64,000 nt of DNA from CAIXSC01 sp046349915 (lineage in GTDB: Bacteria; Planctomycetota; Planctomycetia; Pirellulales; Pirellulaceae): NCBI GenBank assembly GCA_046349915.1, contig JAXMBL010000011.1, positions 62,001 through 126,000 of the forward strand. The letters run 5' to 3'. Numbering within the stretch: the stretch's first letter is position 1; each line of letters begins with the position of its first letter. The notes under the pieces are model-generated. The model was given only the letters and a program-made list of their open reading frames with translations. It made no database searches and was not told where the DNA came from. Shown in pieces: positions 18,419 through 27,623 of the stretch. The translations under genes and the position numbers were made by a program.

Positions 18419-19930
18419 ATGACTCGAATCTTGATCGCCGAATGCAAGCAAGAGGTATCGTCATTCAATCCTTCGCACAGCCGTTTCGCCGACTTTCGAG
18501 TGGCTCGGCGCGGGGCGCTTGTTGACCATCACCGACGTTGTCGCGAGGAGGTTGGCGGCGCCTTAAGCGTTTTCGACGCGGAAGCTGGCGTTGAATTGGC
18601 GCCGACCTTTGGCGCCAGCGCCAATACGTCGGGGGGAATTCTCGCGGGTGACGATTTTGCTCATTTACGAACGGCGTTTCTCGACGAGCTGGAAGCGGCT
18701 CGAGCCGCGGGGCCGGTGGATGGCGTTTATTTTTCGCTCCATGGCGCGATGCAGGCCGAAGGGGAAGACGATCCCGAGGGATGTCTTTTAGCGGACGCTC
18801 GCCGTTTGCTCGGGGAGCAGACTCCATTCGTCGTCTCGCTCGACCTGCATGGCATACTCACCGACAAGATGCTGACCCACTCGGATGCCGTGGTCGCGTA
18901 TCACACCTATCCGCATGTCGACTTCTTCGAAACGGGCGCGCGGGCTGCTCGAGTGTTGCTGCGGATCGTGCGAGACGGTGTTCGGCCCGTGACGGCTCGA
19001 GTGAAGATCCCGGCGCTTGTGCGGGGCGACGAGTTGATCACCGAGACGGGTTTGATTAGCCACTGTATTCGGCGGGCGCGAGAGATTGAGTCGAGTGAGC
19101 GAGGGCTCTCGGCGGGCGTCATGTGGGGCAATCCGTTTACCGATGTGCCCGAGCTGCGCACCAATAGCTTCGTGGTGCTTGATGGCGACGCGGCCGAGGC
19201 CAGCGAGTTGGCGTTGGAGATGGCTCGCACTTTTTGGACTCATCACGAAAAGATGCAGGTGCCGCTGACCAGTCTGGAAGAGAGTATCCGCATTGCGTCG
19301 TCCTGCAAACAAGGAACGGTCGTGATGATGGATGCCGCCGACGCGACGAGTTCGGGGGCGTCGGGCGATAGCAATGCGATTGTGTGCGAGGCGATTCGGC
19401 AGGGGTATCGTGGTCGAGTGTTGGCGCCGGTGGTCGATCCGACCGCGGTGCAAGTCGCATTCGCGGCCGGGGTGGGGCAAACGATCGAGACGACGTTGGG
19501 CGGCGCGATTGATTCGACTCGGTTCACTCCGCTAACCGTACGTGCTCGAGTGCGGATGCTTTCGGATGGAAAGTTCTTCAGCGAGTCGTTTGGATGGCCG
19601 TGGGATTCGGGCGCAACGGCGGTGTTGGAAGCCGACAATGTCACGTGGATTGTGGGGAGCCGGCCGGTGAGCTTGTTTGATCGCTCGTGGTTTCTCGCTC
19701 ACGGTCAGGACCCGCGAAGATTCGATCTAGTCATCGTGAAATCCCCACACTGTGAACATCACATGTTTGCTCAGTGGTGCGCGAAGCTACTGAACGTCGA
19801 CGCCCCCGGTTCGACCAGCGCCAACGTGCGGAAACTAGGTCATCAACGCTGTGAGCGCCCCCTGTTCCCGCTCGACAAGGACTTCACATACACTCCACAA
19901 GCAGACATTTTTCAGCGTCCGCGCAAGTGA
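18419..19930 (+). CDS. MlrC-like M81 family metallopeptidase
   Basis: A 503-residue protein, the usual length for M81. The ATG at 18419 has GGAG 8 nt upstream; a GTG three codons earlier is also in frame. The family start ILIAECKQEVSSFNP is typical, as are the metal-binding segments FSLHGAMQAEGEDDPEG, SLDLHGILTDKM and YHTYPHVDFFETG, with the later MMDAADATSSGASGDS glycine-rich block. The founding member, MlrC, degrades linearised microcystin fragments, but most homologues are not linked to that toxin and may act on small peptides or amides. There is no signal peptide. The gene is flanked by palindromic repeats on both sides, so it is probably transcribed alone. Confidence 0.9.
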   Translation: MTRILIAECKQEVSSFNPSHSRFADFRVARRGALVDHHRRCREEVGGALSVFDAEAGVELAPTFGASANTSGGILAGDDFAHLRTAFLDELEAARAAGPVDGVYFSLHGAMQAEGEDDPEGCLLADARRLLGEQTPFVVSLDLHGILTDKMLTHSDAVVAYHTYPHVDFFETGARAARVLLRIVRDGVRPVTARVKIPALVRGDELITETGLISHCIRRAREIESSERGLSAGVMWGNPFTDVPELRTNSFVVLDGDAAEASELALEMARTFWTHHEKMQVPLTSLEESIRIASSCKQGTVVMMDAADATSSGASGDSNAIVCEAIRQGYRGRVLAPVVDPTAVQVAFAAGVGQTIETTLGGAIDSTRFTPLTVRARVRMLSDGKFFSESFGWPWDSGATAVLEADNVTWIVGSRPVSLFDRSWFLAHGQDPRRFDLVIVKSPHCEHHMFAQWCAKLLNVDAPGSTSANVRKLGHQRCERPLFPLDKDFTYTPQADIFQRPRK

Positions 19931-19952
19931 ATTGCCTGTCTGTCCATAAATA

Positions 19953-20071
19953 GGGGCAGGTTACAAACCTGCCCCACCAATCGCGGGGCAGGTTTTCAAC
20001 CTGCACCACCAATCGCGGGGCAGGTTTTCAACCTGCACCACCAATCGTGGGGCAGGTTTTCAACCTGCACC
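19953..20071. repeat. Four-copy 32-bp-period palindrome array
   Basis: Copies start at 19953, 19985, 20017 and 20049, exactly 32 bp apart. Each 23-bp copy is a palindrome with arms GGGGCAGGTT and AACCTGCCCC around 3 nt. The first copy is perfect; the other three carry CTGCACC in place of CTGCCCC. The 9-nt gaps are nearly constant (ACCAATCGC), which rules out a CRISPR. The array follows the M81 gene stop by 23 nt. Confidence 0.85.
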
Positions 20072-20110
20072 TATCCACCTGAGGCAACGACGCTCGCGAG
20101 AAAACTCTAT

Positions 20111-20203
20111 CAGTGTGAATCAGTGAAGATCAGTGTTCCAAACAATCGCTCCACCAAGTACCCAGAAAAAAGGAACACTAATCTTCACTGATCCTCGCTA
20201 ATG
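20111..20203. repeat. Long imperfect inverted repeat
   Basis: Arm one (20111-20139) and arm two (20172-20203) are complementary at about 24 of 29 positions; the core GGAACACT and ATCTTCACTGAT pairs perfectly. The 32-nt loop contains an A-run. Transcribed, it would form a stable stem. It lies between the two GGGGCAGG palindrome clusters in a gene-free stretch (19931-20500). Nothing else convincing is seen in that stretch apart from the second cluster. Confidence 0.7.
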
Positions 20204-20415
20204 GGACAGCACCATGTTTAAGCGCTTGAGGCAACGAGAAATAGGGATCGATTCAACACTTGAGCCTGAGTTCGTGGTAAGCGACAGTCGGTGGGTAACT
20301 GAGAGTGGGGAATCCTAGCCGGGTGCGACAACTCCCAACGGGTTCCTGACGCCATCCTGATCAGTGTCATCAGTGATATCCGTGGTCGATTGCCTTGCGT
20401 GTCTATCGACCGATC

Positions 20416-20471
20416 GGGGCAGGTTGCAACCCTGCCCCACCAACCCGTGGGGCAGGTTTGCAACCTGCCCC
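20416..20471. repeat. Two-copy palindrome pair related to the 19.95-kb array
   Basis: Two copies of the GGGGCAGGTT / AACCTGCCCC palindrome start at 20416 and 20449, 33 bp apart. They end about 30 nt beyond the stop codon of the minus-strand TPR gene, where they could act in 3'-end protection or termination. Confidence 0.8.
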
Positions 20472-20500
20472 TATCCACCCGCGTTTGACGTGTCTCGGGG

Positions 20501-21802
20501 TTATTGCTGACTGGTCGACCGGATTTGCTCGACGATTTGCTTGGCCGGTTCGTAATCGGGGTTCTTTTGCAGGGCGCTTTGAGCCCACCCCATGGCGGCT
20601 CGTGGATCGCCATACCGCAGCGACAAGGCGGCGATGTCGCAGCGGAGTGCCAGATCGTCGGGGCGAGCTTTGACTAATTCACCTAGCTCGGCGATCTTTC
20701 GGTTCGCTCGCCGACCTTCGATCGCAAATTCAAAAGGCGATTTGGCTTCGTTATGTCGCGCCAGGGCGGCGAGTGTCGACGCGTAGGCATAGCTGACTTC
20801 CGAATTGCGCGGCATTAGTCGGCGAGCCGATTCGAAGTGCTCCAAGGCCTTTTCGTAGTTGCCTTCCATCAGATCGATGCGACCGAGTTCCGCGATCACG
20901 CCGACATCGGGTCGAGTGATATTGACGACCGGAGTCAGGGCCGCGCGAGCAGCCTTAGTCTCGCCGAGCATCCGGAGTGAGTGCGCCAAACCCACTCGCG
21001 CTCGCACGTCGTTGGGGTCTTTGGCGAGCGCTGTCTCATAAAGCGGTATCGCCTCATCGTAGCGATGATTGCGCATCGTCAGGATCGCTAACTCCAACGC
21101 CGACTCGGCGTGCCTTGGGTCGCGACGCAAGGCCTCGCGAAACTCGCCGACCGCCTCGCTCGACCAACCAATGTCGCGCCGCATTACGCCCAGAAAGTAA
21201 TGGGGGAGAGGATCTTGCGGCAGACGCTCGCTCCATGTGGTCACCAGTCGATGACCGTCATCGAGTTTCCCGGTCAGGAGGTATCCGCGTGCGAAGGACT
21301 CGTAAACCTCCGATTGATCGTCGACATCAGAGGCGAGTAATTGCTCGAGGTATTGCGAGGGATTGTCGAGCTGGCCCAGTTGAGCTCGCAGCAAGATCTG
21401 CTCGCGGAGCAAGTTTGGCATGTCAGCGCCAAGCGCGGCGGCCGCCTGAATGCTCAACTCGCTGGCCTCGAGGTTTCCCAAACGCCGTTCGACTTTGGCG
21501 AGCAACAACCGTGAGTCGGCGGTGGTTCCGACGTAACGGTCGGACCAGCGGATCCAATCCATGGCCACCGCGGGCTCGCCGCGGCGCAAGGCGGCGTGGG
21601 CTTGGTCGAGTCCGTAGCGTTTGCCTCGCCACCAGCCAACCGCGAGCAAGCCTAGAACCAGCACTCCCACCAGAATCCACAACCGTCGACGGTTGGGTGC
21701 GGCACGACCTGCATCAGGCGAAGCGGGCGCCTCCGTCGGTGCGGATTCGGCATTGCCGGGCCGGGATTCGTTTCGCCCCTTCGGACGGTTGCGTTTTCCC
21801 AC
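20501..21802 (-). CDS. Membrane-anchored TPR protein
   Basis: About 433 residues from a GTG at 21802, which has GAGAAG 6 nt upstream; the frame is open to 21922, but that would overlap the divergent gene. A basic, Pro/Ala-rich N-terminus precedes one transmembrane segment (LWILVGVLVLGLLAVGWW). The rest is about eight to ten tetratricopeptide repeats, for example AVGEFREALRRDPRHAESALELA, AIPLYETALAKDPNDVRARVGLA and ALEHFESARRLMPRNSEV. The TPR part should lie outside the membrane as a protein-binding scaffold. It is divergent from the FG-GAP/cytochrome lipoprotein gene with 90 bp between starts; such TPR and FG-GAP proteins are often neighbours in planctomycetes, so a joint surface complex is possible. 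Confidence 0.85.
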   Translation of the reverse strand: MGKRNRPKGRNESRPGNAESAPTEAPASPDAGRAAPNRRRLWILVGVLVLGLLAVGWWRGKRYGLDQAHAALRRGEPAVAMDWIRWSDRYVGTTADSRLLLAKVERRLGNLEASELSIQAAAALGADMPNLLREQILLRAQLGQLDNPSQYLEQLLASDVDDQSEVYESFARGYLLTGKLDDGHRLVTTWSERLPQDPLPHYFLGVMRRDIGWSSEAVGEFREALRRDPRHAESALELAILTMRNHRYDEAIPLYETALAKDPNDVRARVGLAHSLRMLGETKAARAALTPVVNITRPDVGVIAELGRIDLMEGNYEKALEHFESARRLMPRNSEVSYAYASTLAALARHNEAKSPFEFAIEGRRANRKIAELGELVKARPDDLALRCDIAALSLRYGDPRAAMGWAQSALQKNPDYEPAKQIVEQIRSTSQQ

Positions 21803-21892
21803 AGTTGCTTCTCTGGCCGAAAAGTGATCGATGGCGGTGATCGCTGAAGTACGCGATCCAGTATATAGTGGGAGCGACTTAAGGGGTTTCCC

Positions 21893-23515
21893 GTGAATCG
21901 ACGAATACGTGATTATCTGCACTCGCTCTCCGCCCTGGGGAATGTGAGTCTTTTCTGGACGGTGATCCTCATTGGGACTGTGATCCTCGGAGGGATCGTC
22001 GGCTGTGATCGGCCCCGCTCGCGGGCGGAGTCAGCGGCTTATGTGCCGGTCAAACGTGGCGAACGAGGCGACTTGCCGCCCGACGCCGAGTCGAGGATAA
22101 GGGCCTTCTGCGGCGACTGTCACGCGTTCCCTCAGCCTGGCACTTTTCCTCGCAGTGCGTGGCCGGCCGAGATTGAACGAGGATTCGGGTTGTATTTTGA
22201 ATCCCGCCGCACCGATTTGGTGATGCCGACGATTCTGGAAGTCGTCAACTTCTACAATGAGCGAGCTCCTGAGAACCTGGACATTCCCGATCCTGGTCCC
22301 ACGGATACCGCGGCGGCTGGTCGATTCACCGTCGTTGACGGGCCCAAGGGGGACGCCGTACTGCTGCCGGCCACTTCCCAAGTTCAGTTTCGGAAAGCCA
22401 GCCCAGAGCGACCGGCGGCGATCATCAGTTGCGACATGCGTTCCGGCGAGGTGTGGAGTTATTCGCTGGCGGGAGACGGTTTCCCCGCCGCCGTCAATGC
22501 ACGCGGCGAACTGCTCGCGCGGCTGGCCAACCCGGCTCATGCGGAATCATGCGATCTGGACGGCGATGGACATGACGATCTGGTCGTGGCCGATCTCGGT
22601 AGTCTCGATCCCGCCGACCATGACGATGGTCGAGTGGTGTGGTTGCGCTGGAATCCCGCGGATCGTAAGCATGAGTTGACGACGTTGGCGGAGAAGTTGG
22701 GGCGAGTGGCGGATGTGCGGCCCGCGGACTTTGATGGCGACGGCGACCAGGATTTGGTCGTCGCCGAATTCGGTTGGCATCGAACGGGCCAAGTGGCCGT
22801 GCTGTGGAATCGAGGAAGCTCCGAGGGGCAACCGCGGTTTAAACTCGAAACGCTGCATGCCTACCCAGGGGCCATTCATGTCCCCACCTGTGATTTAGAT
22901 GGCGATGGATTGATCGATTTCGTGGCGCTCGTCAGTCAACATCAAGAGACGGTCTTCGCGTTCCTCAACCGCGGATCGGGCAAGTTCGAGAAGCAGAAAC
23001 TCTGGTCGGCCGACGATCCGTCGTTCGGATCGAGCGGACTCGAATTGGTCGACATGGATGGCGATGGCGATCTCGATGTGCTGGGGACTTGCGGCGACAC
23101 GTTCGACAATAAACATGTGAAGCCGTACCACGGAGCGTATTGGCTGGAGAATCAGGGCGGGCTGAAGTTCGAGCATCGAAAGTTGGCGAGAGTGCCTGGC
23201 GCATACCGCGCGCTGGCGTCGGATATCGATCTGGATGGAGATGTCGATGTCGTCATTTCGGGCTTCTTGCCTCACGAGCCCCAGACCGCGATCGATATGA
23301 CTCGGCAACATTCGATGGTGTTGCTGGAACAAGTGAAACGCGGCGAATTCCGCCGACTGGGACTGGAGGCGGGGCGATTCGATCACGCCACGTTCGCGAT
23401 GGGCGACTTCGATGACGATGGCGATCCAGACCTCGCGGTCGGCGAATTTCCTCGTGATGCTCGAGGCAGTCACCCGCGGTTTCGCTGGTGGGTGAACGGC
23501 ACGCGAAAACCGTAA
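21893..23515 (+). CDS. FG-GAP/VCBS-repeat lipoprotein with an N-terminal CXXCH
   Basis: A 540-residue protein starting with GTG (AAGGGG upstream). The hydrophobic leader ends in IVGC, a lipobox, so it is probably lipidated at Cys39. A single haem-type motif FCGDCH lies at nt 22109-22123 with FPQPGTFPRSAWP after it. The body holds six or more FG-GAP-type calcium-binding loops: CDLDGDGHDDLVV, DFDGDGDQDLVV, CDLDGDGLIDFV, DMDGDGDLDV, DIDLDGDVDVV and DFDDDGDPDLAV. These build an integrin-alpha-like propeller. A surface electron-transfer or binding protein is the best guess; the motif could also be structural, since the flanking region is short for a full cytochrome domain. Confidence 0.88.
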   Translation: MNRRIRDYLHSLSALGNVSLFWTVILIGTVILGGIVGCDRPRSRAESAAYVPVKRGERGDLPPDAESRIRAFCGDCHAFPQPGTFPRSAWPAEIERGFGLYFESRRTDLVMPTILEVVNFYNERAPENLDIPDPGPTDTAAAGRFTVVDGPKGDAVLLPATSQVQFRKASPERPAAIISCDMRSGEVWSYSLAGDGFPAAVNARGELLARLANPAHAESCDLDGDGHDDLVVADLGSLDPADHDDGRVVWLRWNPADRKHELTTLAEKLGRVADVRPADFDGDGDQDLVVAEFGWHRTGQVAVLWNRGSSEGQPRFKLETLHAYPGAIHVPTCDLDGDGLIDFVALVSQHQETVFAFLNRGSGKFEKQKLWSADDPSFGSSGLELVDMDGDGDLDVLGTCGDTFDNKHVKPYHGAYWLENQGGLKFEHRKLARVPGAYRALASDIDLDGDVDVVISGFLPHEPQTAIDMTRQHSMVLLEQVKRGEFRRLGLEAGRFDHATFAMGDFDDDGDPDLAVGEFPRDARGSHPRFRWWVNGTRKP

Positions 23516-23534
23516 GCAGCGTGGAGAACGTGAC

Positions 23535-24734
23535 ATGCGATGGACATGCTTGATCGCTTGGTTGATGATTCAAGCGACGACATTGCAGGCGGCCGACCCA
23601 CAGTCGTCGAAGGACAATACGGCTCGTACATTCGTTAGGCTGAGCGAAGACCGAAATGGTTTCGTCGTTGGGGAGCCAGCGGAGCCTTTTTTGCCTTGGG
23701 GCTTTAATTACGATCACGACCGGCAAGGCCGCTTGCTGGAGGATTATTGGATCGAACACTGGGATGACGTGGTCGAGGACTTCCGCGAAATGCGGCAACT
23801 CGGCGCCAACACGGTCCGTATCCACCTGCAACTGGGGCGGTTCTTGGATTCGCCGCAAGCGGTTTCCGCGACGCAGATCCAGCAATTACGCAAACTTGTC
23901 CGGCTGGCGGAATCCGAGCAACTACGACTCAACCTCACGGGGCTCGGCTGCTACCACAAGGCGGCGATCCCGACTTGGTATGACGGTTTGACCGAGCAAC
24001 AGCGGTGGGAAGTCCAGGGCTTCTTCTGGAAGTCGATTGCGATGGCGTGCCGCGAGTCCCCCGCGATTTTCTGCTACGACTTGATGAATGAACCTGTCTC
24101 GCCCGCGGGCGTTCGTCCCGGAAGTGACTGGTTGGGGCCGCCGCTCGGGGACAAGCACTTCGTGCAGTATGTCGCGCTCGACCCGGCGGGGCGCACGCGA
24201 GCCGAGATTGCTCGCCGCTGGATCGAATCGCTTACCGCGGCCATTCGGTCTGTCGATGCGAACCATTTGGTCACCGTGGGGATGGTGGATTGGAGTCTCG
24301 AGCGACCGGGGCTGACTTCGGGTTTTCCTCCCGACAAAGTCGCCGCGAAGCTCGATTTCTTGTGTGTGCATCTTTACCCCAAGAGTGGCGAATTGGCCGC
24401 GGCCTTGGAGACGCTGGCGGGGTTTGCGAAGGTGGGAAAGCCGGTGGTCATTGAGGAGACCTTCCCGCTGGCGTGTAAGCCTGACGAGTTTCGCAGGTTT
24501 CTGGCGGAGAGTCGACGTGATGCTCGCGGCTGGATAGGGTTCTACTGGGGGGAAACGCCCGCCGAGTTACGGACTCGGTTGGAGCAGTTGCGTAAGCTGG
24601 CGGCTGGTAAGGAGCGGGAGGCATTCCGCGAGGCCGTGGGGGCGTCCATGACTTTGGAATCGCTGGAGGCGTTTCGCGAGTTGTCGCCGACTCGGGAGAA
24701 GACCGACCGCCGCGCTAGCGACGAGGCTCGTTGA
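23535..24734 (+). CDS. Secreted GH5-like glycoside hydrolase
   Basis: A 399-residue protein with a short signal peptide (CLIAWLMIQATTLQA). The TIM-barrel has the clan GH-A signature: the acid/base Glu in CYDLMNEPV (E186) and a nucleophile Glu in VVIEETFP (E307 or E308), with GANTVRIHLQLGRF and FLCVHLYPKSGEL between them. This matches GH5-type mannanases and cellulases; substrate cannot be read from the sequence. It starts 19 nt after the FG-GAP lipoprotein stop on the same strand and so is probably co-transcribed, which suggests that the surface protein and the hydrolase serve the same glycan. Confidence 0.85.
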   Translation: MRWTCLIAWLMIQATTLQAADPQSSKDNTARTFVRLSEDRNGFVVGEPAEPFLPWGFNYDHDRQGRLLEDYWIEHWDDVVEDFREMRQLGANTVRIHLQLGRFLDSPQAVSATQIQQLRKLVRLAESEQLRLNLTGLGCYHKAAIPTWYDGLTEQQRWEVQGFFWKSIAMACRESPAIFCYDLMNEPVSPAGVRPGSDWLGPPLGDKHFVQYVALDPAGRTRAEIARRWIESLTAAIRSVDANHLVTVGMVDWSLERPGLTSGFPPDKVAAKLDFLCVHLYPKSGELAAALETLAGFAKVGKPVVIEETFPLACKPDEFRRFLAESRRDARGWIGFYWGETPAELRTRLEQLRKLAAGKEREAFREAVGASMTLESLEAFRELSPTREKTDRRASDEAR

Positions 24735-24821
24735 CCGCTAGAATCTGCCCAAGTGTTGAATTCGCAGGCTCAAACGTCGTTGCACGTTCTTGAGTAATCT
24801 GAACCGATGGGAAGTTTCACG

Positions 24822-25550
24822 ATGAAGAAGTTGAGTTGTTGGGCAGTGGTGGTCGCGGTTGCGTTGGCGTCGGGAACAGCGGTTGTGGCCCAGGAGAAGG
24901 GGGCACCCGCCGCGAAGGCGCCCGCCGCGAAGGCGCCTGCAACGCCCATTGAGAAGGCCAGCTATGGCATCGGCCTGAACATTGGCCGAGGAATGAAGTC
25001 GGATGGGCTGGAGGTCGACGTCAAGTTCCTGGTGCAAGGAGTGATGGACGCGATTGAAGGCAAGGAATCGGTCCTCACCGAAGCGCAACTGCGCGAGGCG
25101 TTCCAGACCGTGCAGAAGGAGTTGCAAGCCAAGCAACTGGAAAAAGCCAAGATGGCGGGCGACAAGAACAAGAAGGACGGAGAAGCTTTCCTTGCCACGA
25201 ACAAGAAGAAGCAAGGTATCACGACGACCGAGAGCGGTCTTCAGTATCAAGTGTTGAAGTCGGGCAAGGGCGCTTCGCCCAAGGCGACCGATCAAGTACG
25301 CACGCACTACCACGGCACGCTGATCGATGGCAAGGTCTTCGACAGCTCGGTCGATCGCGGCGAACCGGTGACGTTCCCAGTGAATGGCGTCATCAAGGGT
25401 TGGACCGAAGCGCTGCAATTGATGAAGGTGGGCGACAAGTGGAAGGTATTTGTTCCTTCGGCCTTGGCCTATGGCGAACGAGGCGCCGGCGCCGACATCG
25501 GTCCGAACGCCGTGCTGGTGTTTGAAATCGAATTGTTGGGCATTGAGTAG
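24822..25550 (+). CDS. Exported FKBP-type peptidyl-prolyl isomerase
   Basis: About 242 residues. The ATG at 24822 is preferred over the in-frame ATG at 24807 because GGGAAG lies 7 nt before it. A signal peptide (LSCWAVVVAVALASGTAVVAQ) leads to an Ala/Lys/Pro linker with APAAKAPA repeats, then a helical FKBP-N dimerisation part (SYGIGLNIGRGMKSDGLEVD to about residue 130), then the FKBP domain (GLQYQVLKSGKGASPKATDQV, HYHGTLIDGKVFDSS, IKGWTEALQLMKVGDKWKVF, YGERGAGADIGPNAVLVFEIEL). This is the Mip/FkpA architecture, a periplasmic folding helper. The many secreted enzymes nearby are possible clients. The gene stands 87 bp after the hydrolase. Confidence 0.93.
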   Translation: MKKLSCWAVVVAVALASGTAVVAQEKGAPAAKAPAAKAPATPIEKASYGIGLNIGRGMKSDGLEVDVKFLVQGVMDAIEGKESVLTEAQLREAFQTVQKELQAKQLEKAKMAGDKNKKDGEAFLATNKKKQGITTTESGLQYQVLKSGKGASPKATDQVRTHYHGTLIDGKVFDSSVDRGEPVTFPVNGVIKGWTEALQLMKVGDKWKVFVPSALAYGERGAGADIGPNAVLVFEIELLGIE

Positions 25551-25578
25551 TGCAAGCCGCAATGTGTCACTTCCCTCG

Positions 25579-25596
25579 CCCCAAGCTCGCTTGGGG
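25579..25596 (+). terminator. Compact hairpin after the FKBP gene
   Basis: Arms CCCCAAGC and GCTTGGGG pair perfectly over a 2-nt loop, with further CCCTC/GAGGG pairing outside, about 28 nt after the FKBP stop. There is no T-run, so it may be a transcript-end stabiliser or a dispersed palindrome rather than a true intrinsic terminator. Confidence 0.4.
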
Positions 25597-25754
25597 AGGG
25601 GGACCGAGGAGGAGGGGCGGGCTAACCGTTCACAACCAACGCCGGCCTCGGTTGCCGAGCGAGTTGGAATCGCGAAAGCACTTCGCCGAGCGTGTCGCAA
25701 CGCACCGAGTTCATGCAGGCCGGTTCCACCGGGCCTGAAGCTTGCGGGATTCGG

Positions 25755-27623
25755 TTACACCCGCGCGGATGCGGCGACTTGCGCCAAACGCTCGACCACT
25801 CGATCTGGATGATGCGAGTACGCGTACGCTCGGCCGAATTGGCTCGCCGTTTCACGGTAGTGAGGGAAGTGGCGAATGAGCTCCTCGAATTGCTCGATCA
25901 AGTCATCCAAATCCAATGCGGTGATCCCCACCGACGAAACAGGGCCCGGCATCGACAACGGGCGAGCGTCTCGTCGGTAGCGGTAGTGAATGCGGATGGA
26001 ACGTGGAGACCCGGACGAGTCAGTCGAGTCAGGTGACTCGCCGCTTTGCTCAACTGGAGACTTCCACGTCAGCTTCACGGTTTTCGCAAACGGGTGTACG
26101 GGAATGATTCCCTTGGAGGTTTGTCGAGCACTCGGCGCATCGAACCACAGTCCCCAGCGACGTAGTTCACTTTGAGCGTGATCCAATTGAGCGGCGGTTG
26201 CCGTCAAGCAGCCGTTGGAATTGACCTCTAGCTGATCCGCCGCGCTGTCGACTCGACCAACGACTGTTTGGCTTGCGTACTCCAGCAACAGATATCCGGC
26301 CTTCGGTGGGATCTTCAACTCCACCACATGTTCCGCCGCCGAGATCGGAATGGTCAGGTGTCCTTCGCTTTCACTCGGATCGCCGCATTGAGCTGAGTCG
26401 TCCAAAATCTCTTGCCAGCGTTCGGTGACCGCGGGCGTTAACTCGCCAGCCAACCAGCAGCCTGCGGGGACGATCACGGGCAAACCGGCGGCGAGCATTT
26501 CGACGAGAACACCGCTACAGCGACTGAGATAGCGACGTGGGTCATGCAGGAACAACCCCACGTCGATTTGAGTGAAAAGTCGATGGTAGTCGTCGTCGGG
26601 CAACGGGTGCGGGATACGGACGACCAGCGGGTCTCCCGGGATGCGATTCTCGCGGAGATCAGCCAGGGAGACGTCGAAGACATTGACCGAATCGAGCGTG
26701 AACGGATGCTTGGACTGTACCCAGAATTGGCAGCGGCTGGCGAGAACGGGGCGCTTCTGTAACTCGGCCACAATCTTGGCGAGGTGGGAGTGTCCCTTCT
26801 CTTGTCGCACTCCACCCGCCAAAGCAAATCGTAAAGGTCCCGGGTGGGGTGACGAGTCGGCGGAGGAATCGCCCGGCGCCGTCCGACTCGTCGTCACGGC
26901 ATAGGCAAGTTCATGACAGGGGAACGCCTCAAGGGAGTCGTACTGGCGAGCGAGCGGCAGGGTGGTGGCGTGGCAGTGGAGTCGAGCGTCGCCGACTAAT
27001 TCGCGGATCTGCTGAAAGTGAGTCTTCATGGCCGCGACGAGCTGCTCGTGCTCGTTCTGACGGGGACCGCGTTCCGGAAAAAAACCATGATGAAAAAGGA
27101 CGTGCCAATCGGCCGATTCGCGTTGCGGAAATGTCCGCAGAAACTGCGCGAGTCCCACGAGATCAAACTCGGTCATCGTCGGAAAGAACACCTGATCGCC
27201 GGTTTGGAGCGAGACGTTCCCAAACAGACGGCGACAGGCATCGGCAAAGCTGTCCCTGCGGCGACCAATCTGCCAGCGGTGCCAACGTCGTTGGATTCCC
27301 GCCCAGAGCCCGGGAGAGGCCCCGGGAGAATGACCGTTCGCAGACGCAAATGAAGCAAGCCCTGCCGAGCACTCCACATCGACCAATGCTGGGTATTTCG
27401 CCTTGCCCGTCAAGACCGAGTAACGTGAGTAAGCATGATGCCGGAACAGGGAATAGACAGGCCAATGAGGGGGAATTTGTGCTTGGCTGCGGAAGCGTCG
27501 GTGAGTCACAAGGACAGGGGCAAATCCTGCTCGCTCGGCGGCCAGCAGCACGTTGCAGTCGTAGTCCAGATGGTGGCCGCCTTCACCCTTCAGTGAATGA
27601 TCCACGACGATGAATTGGGCCAT
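25755..27623 (-). CDS. GT-B type glycosyltransferase (GT4-like)
   Basis: A 622-residue cytoplasmic protein. The N-terminal DHSLKGEGGHHLDYDCNVLLA is the glycine-rich acceptor-side loop of a GT-B fold. The C-terminal domain has FALAGGVRQEKGHSHL and the donor-binding VEMLAAGLPVIVP with an upstream acidic residue, as in GT4. A further 150-200 residues after the donor domain hold a beta-rich insert (HLTIPISAAEHVVELKIPP) and an acidic Ser/Asp/Glu stretch, not part of standard GT4 enzymes. No polysaccharide operon surrounds it, so the product is unknown. The stop lies about 205 nt past the convergent FKBP gene end. Confidence 0.75.
   Translation of the reverse strand: MAQFIVVDHSLKGEGGHHLDYDCNVLLAAERAGFAPVLVTHRRFRSQAQIPPHWPVYSLFRHHAYSRYSVLTGKAKYPALVDVECSAGLASFASANGHSPGASPGLWAGIQRRWHRWQIGRRRDSFADACRRLFGNVSLQTGDQVFFPTMTEFDLVGLAQFLRTFPQRESADWHVLFHHGFFPERGPRQNEHEQLVAAMKTHFQQIRELVGDARLHCHATTLPLARQYDSLEAFPCHELAYAVTTSRTAPGDSSADSSPHPGPLRFALAGGVRQEKGHSHLAKIVAELQKRPVLASRCQFWVQSKHPFTLDSVNVFDVSLADLRENRIPGDPLVVRIPHPLPDDDYHRLFTQIDVGLFLHDPRRYLSRCSGVLVEMLAAGLPVIVPAGCWLAGELTPAVTERWQEILDDSAQCGDPSESEGHLTIPISAAEHVVELKIPPKAGYLLLEYASQTVVGRVDSAADQLEVNSNGCLTATAAQLDHAQSELRRWGLWFDAPSARQTSKGIIPVHPFAKTVKLTWKSPVEQSGESPDSTDSSGSPRSIRIHYRYRRDARPLSMPGPVSSVGITALDLDDLIEQFEELIRHFPHYRETASQFGRAYAYSHHPDRVVERLAQVAASARV

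Noticed and set aside
19953..20071. Possible CRISPR array (regular 32-bp period)
   Set aside because: Spacers are only 9 nt and nearly identical; the repeats are palindromes, and no cas genes are nearby.
20977..21840. A 287-codon plus-strand frame opposite the TPR gene
   Set aside because: Arg/Ala/Pro-rich shadow; the minus-strand frame has clear TPR repeats.
24738..25700. A 320-codon minus-strand frame opposite the FKBP gene
   Set aside because: It covers the FKBP gene, whose domain match is strong; the shadow is His/Leu/Arg-rich.
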